Below are positions 8,362-17,124 of a stretch of 61,666 nucleotides of DNA, piece by piece (position 1 is the first letter of the stretch; each line of letters starts with the position of its first letter). Under the pieces are notes generated by a model that was not told where the DNA came from, made no database searches, and saw only the letters and a program-made list of their open reading frames with translations. The stretch spans positions 1 to 61,666 of the forward strand of contig NZ_JPQU01000042.1 of the NCBI RefSeq assembly GCF_000737245.1, in the 5' to 3' direction. Position numbers and translations under genes: made by a program. Source of the DNA: Pseudomonas syringae. GTDB lineage: Bacteria; Pseudomonadota; Gammaproteobacteria; Pseudomonadales; Pseudomonadaceae.

Positions 8362-9735
8362 TCACAATTGCTTACCCTGCAACTGCGCCAACGTGAGATC
8401 CAGACACTTGCGGGCTTTCTCGATCAACTCGTCAATCTCCGCAAAGCTGATCACCAACGGCGGCGCGATGATCATGGTGTCGCCTACCGCTCGCATGATC
8501 AGGCCATTCTCGAAGCAGAAGGTTCGACAAATCATGCCCGCGCCTTTGCCTGTGTAACGCTCGCGTGTCGCCTTGTCCTTGACCAGTTCAATGGCGCCCA
8601 ACAGGCCGACACCACGGACTTCACCCACCAGCGGATGATCGCTCAACTCACGTAGACATTTCTGCAAGTATGGTGCCGTTTCGGCTTTCACGCGTTCGAC
8701 GATTCGCTCTTCACGCAGGATGCGAATGTTCTCCAGCGCCACGGCGGCCGCCACCGGATGCCCGGAATAGGTAAAGCCGTGGTTAAAGTCGCCACCCTCG
8801 TTGAGCACGGCGACCACTTCATCGCGCACGATCAGGCCGCCCATAGGGATGTAACCCGAGGTCAGGCCTTTGGCGATGGTCATCATGTCCGGCTTGAGGC
8901 CGTAGAAATCGCTACCGAACCACTCACCCGTGCGGCCAAAGCCACAGATCACTTCGTCGGCGACGAACAGGATGTCGTACTTGTCGAGGATCTCTTTGAT
9001 CTTCGGCCAGTAGCTGTCTGGCGGCACGATCACGCCGCCCGCACCCTGGATCGGCTCGGCGATGAACGCGCCGACGTTGTCCACGCCCAGTTCGAGAATT
9101 TTATTCTCCAGCTGTTCGGCGGCCCAGATGCCGAACTCGTCCGGCGTCATGTCACCGCCTTCGCCAAACCAGTAAGGCTGAGGAATGTGCACGATGCCCG
9201 GAATCGGCAAGTCGCCTTGCTCATGCATGTACGTCATGCCACCCAGGCTCGCGCCTGCCACGGTTGAGCCGTGATAGCCGTTGACCCGGCTGATGATGGT
9301 TTTCTTGTTCGGCTGGCCCTTGATCGCCCAATAGTGGCGGACCATGCGCAACATGGTGTCATTGCCTTCGGAACCTGAGCCGGTGAAGAACACGTGATTC
9401 ATGCCTTCAGGCGCGATTTCAGAGATGACTTTGGCCAGCTCCAGCACCGGCGGGTGAGCGGTCATGAAGAACAGGTTGTAGTAAGGCAACTCGCGCATCT
9501 GCTTGGCGGCTGCATCGGCCAGTTCTTCGCGACCATAACCGATGGCGACACACCACAGGCCAGACATGCCATCAAGGATCTTGTGGCCCTCGCTGTCCCA
9601 CAGATATACACCGCTGGAACGAGTGATGATGCGCGGGCCGACTTCTTTAAGCTGTTTGTAGTCGCTGAATGGCGCCAGGTGATGCTCGCTGCTAAGCGCT
9701 TGCCATTCGCGAGTCTTGGGATTCTTGGAACTCAT
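8362..9735 (-). CDS. spuC: Putrescine/polyamine-pyruvate aminotransferase (class III, PLP)
   Basis: Cytoplasmic class III aminotransferase, 457 aa. The ATG at 9735 has GGAG six bases upstream; the longer open frame runs into a REP doublet. PLP-binding Lys289 is in MMTIAKGLTSG; the cofactor-contact region is TGSGSEGNDTMLR (119-131) and the metal/phosphate site DEVICGFGRTG (260-270). The SpuC group moves the amino group of putrescine or of gamma-glutamyl-diamines to pyruvate. It lies between a glutamylpolyamine synthetase gene and the receptor genes, consistent with that role. Exact substrate preference is inferred from synteny. Confidence 0.92.
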   Translation of the reverse strand: MSSKNPKTREWQALSSEHHLAPFSDYKQLKEVGPRIITRSSGVYLWDSEGHKILDGMSGLWCVAIGYGREELADAAAKQMRELPYYNLFFMTAHPPVLELAKVISEIAPEGMNHVFFTGSGSEGNDTMLRMVRHYWAIKGQPNKKTIISRVNGYHGSTVAGASLGGMTYMHEQGDLPIPGIVHIPQPYWFGEGGDMTPDEFGIWAAEQLENKILELGVDNVGAFIAEPIQGAGGVIVPPDSYWPKIKEILDKYDILFVADEVICGFGRTGEWFGSDFYGLKPDMMTIAKGLTSGYIPMGGLIVRDEVVAVLNEGGDFNHGFTYSGHPVAAAVALENIRILREERIVERVKAETAPYLQKCLRELSDHPLVGEVRGVGLLGAIELVKDKATRERYTGKGAGMICRTFCFENGLIMRAVGDTMIIAPPLVISFAEIDELIEKARKCLDLTLAQLQGKQL

Positions 9736-9798
9736 ACACAACTCCATAGGCTTTGGCACTTCTGATACCGAGCAATCGCGCGGTGAGCACCGGACCGG

Positions 9799-9887
9799 TG
9801 GGACCGGATTTATCCGGGAAGACGGCATTTCTAACGACGAAAATGCTGTGAATGTACTGACCTCTTCCCGGATAAATCCGGTCCCAC
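9799..9887. repeat. REP-like doublet, GGGACCGGATTTATCCGGGAAG type
   Basis: A 24-base arm (GTGGGACCGGATTTATCCGG...) at 9799-9822 is inverted exactly at 9864-9887. It lies between the aminotransferase gene and the synthetase gene upstream of it. The same outline with core GGCTTTAGCC occurs at 30078-30173. Confidence 0.9.
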
Positions 9888-9919
9888 AGGATCTATATCG
9901 CTACACCGATGCGTTCACA

Positions 9920-11278
9920 TCAAACCGCGAACAGCAAAAACTCCCGCTCCCACGAGCTGATCACGCGCTTGAAATTCTCATGCTCGGCACGTTTGACCGC
10001 GACGTAACCCTTGATGAACTTCTCACCCAGGTACTTCTCGACGGTCTTGCTGTTCTCCATCCGCTCCAACGCATCTTCAATGGTCAGCGGCAAACGCAGG
10101 TTGCGTCGCTCGTAACCACGACCCACAACAGGCGCGCTCGGGTTGATGTGCTCGACCATGCCGATAAAGCCACACAGCAGGCTCGCAGCGATGGCCAGAT
10201 ACGGGTTGGCGTCAGCGCCCGGCAAGCGGTTTTCCACACGACGGTTCTGCGGCCCGGCATCCGGTACGCGCAGCCCAACAGTGCGATTCTCTTCGCCCCA
10301 CTCGACGTTTACCGGTGCCGAGGTGTCCGGCAGGAAGCGGCGGAACGAGTTGACGTTAGGCGCGAACAGCGGCAACAGCTCGGGGATCAGTTTCTGCAAG
10401 CCGCCAATGTGCTGCAAAAACAGCTCGCTCATGGTGCCGTCTGGGTTGGAGAAAATGTTCTTGCCGGTCTCGATATCGATAATGCTCTGATGCAGGTGCA
10501 TGGCACTGCCCGGCTCGCCCGTCATCGGCTTGGCCATGAACGTGGCGGCCACGTCATGCTTGAGCGCGGCTTCGCGCATGGTGCGTTTGAACACCAGAAT
10601 CTGGTCGGCCAGGGACAACGCATCACCGTGACGGAAGTTGATTTCCATCTGCGCCGTGCCGTCTTCGTGGATCAGCGTATCGAGGTCGAGGTTTTGCAGT
10701 TCGCACCAGTCGTAGACGTCTTCGAACAGCGGATCGAATTCGTTAGCCGCCTCAATAGAGAACGACTGACGACCCGTTTCAGGGCGTCCCGAGCGACCAA
10801 CCGGCGGCTGCAACGGATAGTCAGGGTCGTCGCTGCGCTTGGTGAGGTAAAACTCCATTTCCGGCGCAACAATTGGCTGCCAGCCATGGTCGGCATACAG
10901 TTTCAGGACTTTCTTGAGTACGTTGCGCGGCGACAGCTCAATGGGGTTGCCTTGCTTGTCATAGGTATCGTGGATCACCTGCGCGGTGGGCTCGATGGCC
11001 CATGGCACGACATAAACGGCATTGGCGTCCGGGCGACAGAACATGTCGATGTCCGCCGGGTCCAGCAGCTCGTAATAGATGTCGTCTTCGACGTAGTCAC
11101 CGGTCACCGTCTGCAGCAGTACGCTCTCCGGCAAGCGCATGCCCTTCTCGGCAATGAATTTGTTAGTGGGTGAAATTTTGCCGCGGGTGATACCGGTGAG
11201 GTCTGCAATCATGCATTCGACTTCGGTGATCTTGTGTTCTTTCAACCAATCGGTGAGCTGGTCGAGGTTGGTACTCAT
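9920..11278 (-). CDS. spuB: Gamma-glutamylpolyamine synthetase (glutamine-synthetase fold), SpuB type
   Basis: Cytoplasmic ATP-dependent ligase of 452 aa that joins glutamate to polyamines, first step of the gamma-glutamylation route. The start ATG 11278 has TGAGGT upstream; a longer open frame (to 11449) overlaps the hydrolase gene and is rejected. Glutamine-synthetase landmarks are MIADLTGITRGK near the N-terminus, PEMEFYL, EDGTAQMEINF, GSAMHLHQSI and RVPDAGPQNRRVENR. Lies 34 bases after the hydrolase gene, same strand. A second enzyme of the same fold is encoded divergently at 12376. Which prefers which polyamine cannot be told from sequence alone. Confidence 0.9.
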   Translation of the reverse strand: MSTNLDQLTDWLKEHKITEVECMIADLTGITRGKISPTNKFIAEKGMRLPESVLLQTVTGDYVEDDIYYELLDPADIDMFCRPDANAVYVVPWAIEPTAQVIHDTYDKQGNPIELSPRNVLKKVLKLYADHGWQPIVAPEMEFYLTKRSDDPDYPLQPPVGRSGRPETGRQSFSIEAANEFDPLFEDVYDWCELQNLDLDTLIHEDGTAQMEINFRHGDALSLADQILVFKRTMREAALKHDVAATFMAKPMTGEPGSAMHLHQSIIDIETGKNIFSNPDGTMSELFLQHIGGLQKLIPELLPLFAPNVNSFRRFLPDTSAPVNVEWGEENRTVGLRVPDAGPQNRRVENRLPGADANPYLAIAASLLCGFIGMVEHINPSAPVVGRGYERRNLRLPLTIEDALERMENSKTVEKYLGEKFIKGYVAVKRAEHENFKRVISSWEREFLLFAV

Positions 11279-11312
11279 AAATACCTCAGGTGGTCTTGGT
11301 CCTGATTGCGAA

Positions 11313-12089
11313 TCAGGGGTTGGCTGACGCATCGGCGTCGCGTTGTAATGAGCGCTTTCGGCAGGCATCGCCAAACGCTTGAAAGATAGCAAGGTAATCC
11401 GGATTTGCGCTGACTTGCCACTCAGGGTGCCATTGCACACCCAGGGCAAACGCCGTACTGCCCTCCACCGACACCGCCTCGATCAGGCCGTCCGGTGCCG
11501 TGGCTTCCACGCGCAGGCCGGGCGCTAAACGCTCGATTCCCTGTCCGTGAATTGAATTGACACAAATCTCGCTGGCCAGCCCCAGCCCGGCCAAAACACC
11601 GTCGGGCTGAACGTGCATGGCATGGCTGGGCGCATATTGCACTTCTACCGGCTCATTATCCGGTTCACGATGATCCATGAAGGTTCCGGTTTCATGAACG
11701 CGCTGATGCAAACTGCCTCCAAACGCCACATTCATCTCCTGAAAACCGCGGCAAATGCCCAAAACCGGAACACCAGCGGCCACGGCAGCACGAATTAGCG
11801 GTAAGGTGGTGCGGTCGCGTTCGGGATCATGAGCAGTACCCGGCGCGCTGGCAGGGCCACTATAGTGGTAGGGTTCGATATTGGAAGGCGAACCGGTGAA
11901 CAGCAGCCCATCAAGGCTGGCAAGAATATCGGCAGGGTCGAGCAAGGGTCCAAGCGAAGGCAGAATCAGCGGCAAGCCTTTGGCAACCACAGCTACCGCA
12001 CGGACATATTTGTCGCCACTGACATGATAACCATGAGGACCGATCTGCTTGGTGCAGGCGGTAACGCCAATCAAGGGCAGACGTGACAT
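11313..12089 (-). CDS. spuA: Gamma-glutamyl-GABA hydrolase (class I glutamine amidotransferase-like, SpuA/PuuD)
   Basis: Cytoplasmic hydrolase, 258 aa, that releases GABA from gamma-glutamyl-GABA at the end of the glutamylated-polyamine route. Triad residues are visible: Cys113 in LGICRGFQEMN, His221 and Glu223 in QWHPEW. First gene of the leftward run that continues through spuBCDEFGH, and divergent from the synthetase gene at 12376, so the 286-base gap holds both promoters. Peptidase C26 family; size is normal. Confidence 0.92.
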   Translation of the reverse strand: MSRLPLIGVTACTKQIGPHGYHVSGDKYVRAVAVVAKGLPLILPSLGPLLDPADILASLDGLLFTGSPSNIEPYHYSGPASAPGTAHDPERDRTTLPLIRAAVAAGVPVLGICRGFQEMNVAFGGSLHQRVHETGTFMDHREPDNEPVEVQYAPSHAMHVQPDGVLAGLGLASEICVNSIHGQGIERLAPGLRVEATAPDGLIEAVSVEGSTAFALGVQWHPEWQVSANPDYLAIFQAFGDACRKRSLQRDADASANP

Positions 12090-12375
12090 GGGACCCCCGT
12101 GTTATGGGTGTTCTGGGTTGAATCGAGCTTAGCCTTGTTCATTTTTTTCTACAACTGTGCCGTAAAAAATACAGCACAGGGCTAACAAAGCGCTCACAGG
12201 CCTCGGTTTCTGAAGCCTTCCACGGTTGAATACCTGCCCTTTATTGCGGCAAAAATGGCCATTTTGCGCCTTTTGAGGGCAATGAGTGGCTCCCTTGACT
12301 TCAGCATGGCTTTCGGATTGACTGAATCCCGTAATGCTCGATGATTGATATTTTTAACAACAAAGGTGTTGCATC
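12090..12375. promoter_or_regulatory. Divergent intergenic region between spuA and the second glutamylpolyamine synthetase
   Basis: 286 bases between two divergent genes of one pathway, so it must contain promoters in both directions. I see no clear sigma54 or strong sigma70 match. There are A/T-rich patches at 12139-12172 and 12345-12365 and an imperfect GGCAAAAATGGCCATTTTGC inverted stretch around 12248-12268 that might be a regulator site. Confidence 0.4.
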
Positions 12376-13752
12376 ATGTCGGTACCCCCGCGTGCCGTTC
12401 AGCTTAACGAAGCGAACGCGTTCCTTAAGGAACATCCTGAGGTTCTGTACGTTGACCTTCTGATTGCAGATATGAATGGTGTGGTGCGCGGCAAGCGCAT
12501 TGAACGCACCAGCCTCCATAAGGTTTACGAGAAGGGCATCAATCTGCCTGCCTCTTTATTTGCTCTGGATATCAATGGCTCGACGGTGGAAAGCACCGGC
12601 CTGGGTCTGGACATCGGTGATGCTGACCGAATCTGTTATCCAATCCCCGATACCCTGTGCAACGAGCCTTGGCAGAAGCGCCCTACCGCGCAGCTGTTGA
12701 TGACCATGCACGAACTGGAAGGCGATCCGTTTTTCGCTGACCCGCGTGAAGTTCTGCGCCAGGTAGTGTCCAAGTTCGATGAGATGGGCCTGACCATTTG
12801 CGCAGCGTTCGAGCTGGAGTTCTACCTGATCGATCAGGAGAATGTGAATGGCCGTCCGCAACCACCGCGCTCGCCGATTTCCGGCAAACGTCCGCACTCG
12901 ACACAGGTCTACCTGATCGACGACCTCGACGAATACGTCGACTGCCTCCAGGACATTCTGGAAGGTGCCAAGGAGCAAGGAATTCCTGCTGACGCCATCG
13001 TCAAGGAAAGTGCTCCGGCTCAGTTTGAAGTCAACCTGCACCACGTTGCCGACCCGATCAAAGCGTGCGATTACGCGGTACTGCTCAAGCGCCTGATCAA
13101 GAACATCGCCTACGACCATGAAATGGACACCACCTTCATGGCCAAGCCTTACCCGGGCCAGGCAGGCAATGGTTTGCACGTCCACATTTCGATCCTCGAT
13201 CGCGATGGCAAGAACATCTTCACCAGCGAGGATCCCGAGCAGAACGCCGCGTTACGTCATGCCATCGGCGGTGTGCTCGAGACCCTACCGGCGCAGATGG
13301 CGTTCCTTTGCCCGAACGTCAACTCGTACCGTCGGTTCGGTGCTCAGTTCTACGTACCCAACTCCCCAAGCTGGGGCCTGGACAACCGCACTGTTGCCGT
13401 GCGCGTACCGACCGGTTCTGCTGACGCCGTGCGTATCGAGCACCGGGTGGCGGGTGCCGATGCCAACCCGTATCTGCTGATGGCTTCGGTCCTGGCAGGC
13501 GTGCATCACGGCCTGACCAACAAGATCGAACCGGGCGCTCCGGTGTCGGGTAACTCTTACGAGCAGAACGAACAAAGCCTGCCGAACAACCTGCGCGATG
13601 CACTGCGCGAGCTGGACGACAGCGAAGTGATGGCCAAGTACATCGATCCGAAATACATCGATATCTTTGTCGCCTGTAAGGAAAGTGAGCTGGAAGAGTT
13701 CGAACACTCCATCTCTGACCTTGAGTACAACTGGTATCTGCATACCGTTTAA
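12376..13752 (+). CDS. spuI: Gamma-glutamylpolyamine synthetase (PuuA/SpuI type)
   Basis: Cytoplasmic glutamine-synthetase-fold ligase, 458 aa, ATG at 12376 with AAAGGTG upstream. Landmarks: LLIADMNGVVRGKRI (residues ~26-40), AAFELEFYLID, ESAPAQFEVNL, GNGLHVHISILDRDGKNIF, and RVPTGSADAVRIEHRVAGAD. It lacks the adenylylation-site region expected of GlnA and is in a polyamine locus, so nitrogen assimilation by ammonia is unlikely. Divergent from spuA; single-gene unit closed by a clear terminator at 13773-13808. Confidence 0.9.
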   Translation: MSVPPRAVQLNEANAFLKEHPEVLYVDLLIADMNGVVRGKRIERTSLHKVYEKGINLPASLFALDINGSTVESTGLGLDIGDADRICYPIPDTLCNEPWQKRPTAQLLMTMHELEGDPFFADPREVLRQVVSKFDEMGLTICAAFELEFYLIDQENVNGRPQPPRSPISGKRPHSTQVYLIDDLDEYVDCLQDILEGAKEQGIPADAIVKESAPAQFEVNLHHVADPIKACDYAVLLKRLIKNIAYDHEMDTTFMAKPYPGQAGNGLHVHISILDRDGKNIFTSEDPEQNAALRHAIGGVLETLPAQMAFLCPNVNSYRRFGAQFYVPNSPSWGLDNRTVAVRVPTGSADAVRIEHRVAGADANPYLLMASVLAGVHHGLTNKIEPGAPVSGNSYEQNEQSLPNNLRDALRELDDSEVMAKYIDPKYIDIFVACKESELEEFEHSISDLEYNWYLHTV

Positions 13753-13772
13753 CCGGTGTTGCAGCACAAAAG

Positions 13773-13808
13773 ACGCCGCAGAGCCGAAAGGTTGTGCGGC
13801 GTTTTTTT
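13773..13808 (+). terminator. Rho-independent terminator after spuI
   Basis: Stem ACGCCGCA / TGCGGCGT around a 16-base loop, then seven T residues (13802-13808). Confidence 0.88.
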
Positions 13809-13828
13809 GCCTGCGCAAAGATTCATTT

Positions 13829-13918
13829 GTGGGAGCGAGCTTGCTCGCGAAGGCGATGTATCAGGCTACATAATTGTTTCGGATGTAAAGTCCTCTTCGC
13901 GAGCAAGCTCGCTCCCAC
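13829..13918. repeat. REP doublet, GAGCTTGCTCGCGAA type
   Basis: Arm GTGGGAGCGAGCTTGCTCGC+GAA at 13829-13851, exact reverse complement at 13896-13918. It lies between the spuI terminator and the TetR gene. Confidence 0.9.
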
Positions 13919-14000
13919 GGGGAATGCATTGCAAAGTGAGTTCATTAACAAAGCCAGCTCACCTGTACAATCTCCTTCAGCCCCGCCCACGAGAATCCCC

Positions 14001-14636
14001 ATGACCCGCCCCGCCACACCCCGCAAACCCCGCGCGCGCAGCCAGGCCCGGATCGACTCGATCCTCGATGCTGCCCGCGAGCTGCTTGCCAATGAGGGCG
14101 TGGCGAGTCTGTCGATTTACAGCGTGGCCGAACGGGCGCAGATCCCTCCATCCTCGGTGTATCACTTCTTCGCCAGCGTCCCGGCCTTGCTCGAAGCCTT
14201 GACCGCCGACATCCACGCGGCCTTCCGCGCCAGCCTGCAAGCGCCCATCGACCATGATTCGCTGAACACCTGGCGTGACCTTTCCCGGATAGTCGAGCAA
14301 CGCATGCTGGCCCTCTACAACGCCGACCCCGCCGCCCGCCAACTGATCCTCGCCCAGCACGGCCTGACCGAAATCACCCAGGCCGACCGCCAGCACGACA
14401 TCGAACTGGGCCACCTGATGCACGAAGTCTTCGACCGACACTTCCAGCTCCCGGCCCTGCCCGACGACGTCGATGTGTTTGCCTTGGCCATGGAATTAAG
14501 TGACCGGGTTTATGCGCGCTCGATGCAACTGCATGATGAGATTACGCCACGCATGGCCGAGGAAGGGATGCGGGTGTTTGATGCTTATATGGGGTTGTAT
14601 TTGCCGGTGTTTTTGGGGAAGAGACTTCAGGGGTAA
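14001..14636 (+). CDS. TetR/AcrR-family transcriptional regulator
   Basis: Predicted DNA-binding repressor of 211 aa. The ATG at 14001 begins MTRPATPRKPRARSQARID; longer open frames read through the REP doublet. The TetR helix-turn-helix is residues ~16-62 (ILDAARELLANEGVASLSIYSVAERAQIPPSSVYHFFAS). The C-terminal ligand region is not recognisable. Basic N-terminus (five Arg/Lys in the first 16 residues) is typical. It stands alone between spuI and the Rhs-like gene, so the target is unknown; polyamine genes or the unit ending at 14655 are possible. Confidence 0.85.
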   Translation: MTRPATPRKPRARSQARIDSILDAARELLANEGVASLSIYSVAERAQIPPSSVYHFFASVPALLEALTADIHAAFRASLQAPIDHDSLNTWRDLSRIVEQRMLALYNADPAARQLILAQHGLTEITQADRQHDIELGHLMHEVFDRHFQLPALPDDVDVFALAMELSDRVYARSMQLHDEITPRMAEEGMRVFDAYMGLYLPVFLGKRLQG

Positions 14637-14654
14637 ACAGCCGGGTGCCGTCCT

Positions 14655-15758
14655 TTAGGTTGATGCGCGAACGCGAGCTGCGGCTTCAGCATTCCTCAAA
14701 AAAACTTGCGCCCTCTTAGTGTATTTTTTCTCCAACCTTGTATACCGAACAGCTTTTTGAATGTACTGGATATACTTCTCCGGATTTACATTATTTAACA
14801 GAGCCGTCTGGTAATGCTTTTTTAATATGCGACTGTCATAGACAATGTCGTGCAGCCTCACACGCTGCGCTTCAAAGCGCGCTACCGCAGGTTGTCCGGG
14901 AGAACTCGAGTCACGACGCAGGTTATTAGTTAAGCGTTCCCACGCATCATGACGGCGTTTTGGCGACAAAATTCCCGGACTCATCGAATTAGCCCCAGCC
15001 GAAGTAACGACTTCTAACCGAGAAGTGGATGGGGGTGGTGCTCTTGATATTGAGGATGTATGAGAACTCTCCGGAGGCGCCTTTACTACATTGACTGACG
15101 CAGTCGAGCCCTTCTGATAGTTTAGTAAATAGTTTGGACGCCTTAGCGTTCCGATCAGCGGAATTGGTCGTTTCAGAAGGAATTTAAAAATACCCACCCT
15201 CGCGAGCCCGCGCCATAGCACGCCAGTAATATGCCCTGTCTCATCTCCAAAATTAACCGGATCCCCCTCACAATACGCATAAGCATTAATCCCACCCTCA
15301 TCAAACGGGCTCAAACTATCCGGGCTGTTAAACCGCATCAACACAGGATTAAAAGCACGATAACCATTGCCCAGCAAATAATGCCCAGTAACCAGATCGC
15401 GATGTTCGCCATTAAAACCCAGCAAACTGGTTAAGCCGCTTTCTGCCGGGTGATGCCCATAGGGGTTGTAGGCCAGCGAATGAACTTCAGCGTTATCTAC
15501 CAGGTGAAGCACCGAGCGCTGTTGATCGGTTGCCAGCAGCGTCGTTTCACTCGATGAGCCAAGGCGTTGCTGCTGGGCCAGTAGCTGATCTTCGTGCTGA
15601 ACGATGGTTCGCTGTACGGCGCCATGTATTTCCGTAGCCAGGCGATTTTGCTGGAAGAAGAGTTGCGTATTGGTCAAGTCCGACGCAATCGTTCCGGCGA
15701 GCCGATCCAGCGGGTCATAGTGATAACGACACAGCACAGCTTGTGATGAAGAAGCCAT
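14655..15758 (-). CDS. Short orphan RHS-repeat-associated core protein with unknown C-terminal domain
   Basis: 367 aa from the ATG at 15758. Residues 10-100 hold a couple of weak YD-like repeats (YHYDPLDRLAG, LAYNPYG) and residues 113-175 the conserved Rhs core (LGFNGEHRDLVTGHYLLGNG, YAYCEGDPVNF). The core ends abruptly and is followed by about 190 residues of lower-complexity, Ser/Pro-rich then Arg/Lys/Tyr-rich sequence with no family I recognise. In polymorphic toxins this place holds the toxin tip. No immunity gene follows: the stop is 18 bases from the convergent TetR gene. No secretion domain or signal peptide is visible. Composition is more AT-rich than its neighbours, which suggests transfer. 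Confidence 0.8.
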   Translation of the reverse strand: MASSSQAVLCRYHYDPLDRLAGTIASDLTNTQLFFQQNRLATEIHGAVQRTIVQHEDQLLAQQQRLGSSSETTLLATDQQRSVLHLVDNAEVHSLAYNPYGHHPAESGLTSLLGFNGEHRDLVTGHYLLGNGYRAFNPVLMRFNSPDSLSPFDEGGINAYAYCEGDPVNFGDETGHITGVLWRGLARVGIFKFLLKRPIPLIGTLRRPNYLLNYQKGSTASVNVVKAPPESSHTSSISRAPPPSTSRLEVVTSAGANSMSPGILSPKRRHDAWERLTNNLRRDSSSPGQPAVARFEAQRVRLHDIVYDSRILKKHYQTALLNNVNPEKYIQYIQKAVRYTRLEKKYTKRAQVFLRNAEAAARVRAST

Positions 15759-15895
15759 GGCGAAGCGACCTTGAGACGAAGCCTGCCCCAAAGCATCGGA
15801 CAAAATCACAACCCTGTATACCTAGCAAAACTACTAGGTTTTATACCCCACCCCGTTATGTAGAAACTGAGTTTCGTCGGGCACACCCTGATAAT

Positions 15896-15982
15896 GTAGG
15901 AGCGCGCTTGCCCGCGATAGCGGTGGATCAGTCGGAAAATTATCGCCTGATCTAACGCTATCGCGGGCAAGCGCGCTCCTAC
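15896..15982. repeat. REP doublet, GCGCGCTTGCCCGCGAT type
   Basis: Arm GTAGGAGCGCGCTTGCCCGC+GAT at 15896-15918, inverted exactly at 15960-15982. It fills the gap between the Rhs-like gene's upstream region and the ssuF terminator. Confidence 0.9.
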
Positions 15983-16001
15983 AGGTCGTGTCTATTTCAA
16001 T

Positions 16002-16036
16002 AAAAAAACCCCGAAAGGCCGTCACCTTCCGGGGTT
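16002..16036 (-). terminator. Rho-independent terminator after ssuF
   Basis: Read leftward: stem AACCCCGGAAGG / CCTTTCGGGGTT (one mismatch) followed by a T run (16002-16008 on the plus strand as A residues). Matches the end of the ssu operon. Confidence 0.85.
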
Positions 16037-16052
16037 GTGTTTTGCCCATCGG

Positions 16053-16268
16053 TTACAGCTTGGCGATGGAAACCTCGGTGGACTTCACGAAGGCGATTAC
16101 TTCGCTGCCGACCACCAGCTCCAGCTCTTTTACCGAGCGGGTGGTGATGACCGAAGTCACGATGCCGGATGCGGTCTGTACGTCGATTTCCGACAGTACG
16201 TCACCGGTGACGATTTCCTTGATGGTGCCGCGGAATTGGTTACGAACGTTGATGGCTTTAATAGTCAT
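16053..16268 (-). CDS. ssuF: SsuF-like molbindin (single TOBE/Mop domain)
   Basis: 71-aa cytoplasmic protein of one Mop/TOBE domain (MTIKAINVRNQFRGTIKEI...), start ATG 16268 behind AGGA. P. putida ends its ssu operon with ssuF, a protein of this type needed for growth on several organosulfur compounds, as I recall. It follows ssuB by 40 bases and precedes a terminator. Oxyanion binding (molybdate-type) is known for the fold; the role in sulfonate use is not clear. No other mop or mod genes are nearby, which favours the ssuF call. Confidence 0.85.
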   Translation of the reverse strand: MTIKAINVRNQFRGTIKEIVTGDVLSEIDVQTASGIVTSVITTRSVKELELVVGSEVIAFVKSTEVSIAKL

Positions 16269-16308
16269 GATGTTTTTCCTGTATGGGGATTGGGTGTCTA
16301 ACGGTGAG

Positions 16309-17124
16309 TTAATTGGCCCAACGCAATTGCGTGGGCAACGGTGAAACGGGTTCGGGTTCAGGCGGAGTGCCGGGTAACGACAACACCCGCTCCAGCACCT
16401 GAGTTTCCAGAGCAGCCAGACGATGCGAGCCTCTGGCACGGGGGCGTGGCAGATCCACTAGCAGATCCAGGCCAATACGCCCTTCTTCGATCAGGATTAC
16501 GCGGTCGGCAATCGCCACCGCTTCGCTGACGTCATGGGTCACAAGCAAGACGGTGAAGCCATGTTTGCGCCAGAGGTTCTCAATCAATTGCTGCATCTCG
16601 ATGCGGGTCAGTGCATCCAGCGCGCCTAGTGGCTCGTCGAGCAGCAGCAAGCGTGGCTGGTGGATCAATGCGCGGGCCAGCGCGACCCGCTGCTTCTGCC
16701 CGCCGGACAACGCTGCCGGCCATTCATCAGCACGCTCGGCCAGGCCGACGGCTTCCAATGCCTCCTGAGCTTTGCCACGCCAGTCGCCGTTGAGACCCAG
16801 ACCGACGTTGTCGATGATCTTTTTCCACGGCAGCAGTCGCGCTTCCTGGAACATCAGCCGCGTATCTTCACGGGCATCCACCAGTTTGCCGGAGCCTGCC
16901 AGCAGTTCACCGGCAGTGGGTTTGTCCAGGCCAGCCAGCAGCCGCAGCAAGGTACTTTTGCCACAACCGCTACGCCCGACCACTGCAACGAATTGCCCGG
17001 CGGGAATGTGCAGGTCGATGTTCTTCAGGACTTCACGACTGCCGAAGGTTTTTTTCAGTTGCTGCACCGCCAGCGGAAAGCCACGCAACAGGTGTGCAGG
17101 TTGTTGCTGTTTCAGACTGCTCAT
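16309..17124 (-). CDS. ssuB: Aliphatic sulfonate ABC transporter ATP-binding protein
   Basis: 271-aa ATPase of the sulfonate importer. Walker A GRSGCGKST is at residues 50-58, signature LSGGQ at 139-143 and Walker B LLLLDEP at 159-165. The start overlaps the ssuC stop as ATGA (17121-17124). Compared with nitrate/taurine ATPases, the extended N-terminus and the Pro-rich C-terminal tail (PGTPPEPEPVSPLPTQLRWAN) match the Pseudomonas SsuB group. Confidence 0.93.
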   Translation of the reverse strand: MSSLKQQQPAHLLRGFPLAVQQLKKTFGSREVLKNIDLHIPAGQFVAVVGRSGCGKSTLLRLLAGLDKPTAGELLAGSGKLVDAREDTRLMFQEARLLPWKKIIDNVGLGLNGDWRGKAQEALEAVGLAERADEWPAALSGGQKQRVALARALIHQPRLLLLDEPLGALDALTRIEMQQLIENLWRKHGFTVLLVTHDVSEAVAIADRVILIEEGRIGLDLLVDLPRPRARGSHRLAALETQVLERVLSLPGTPPEPEPVSPLPTQLRWAN

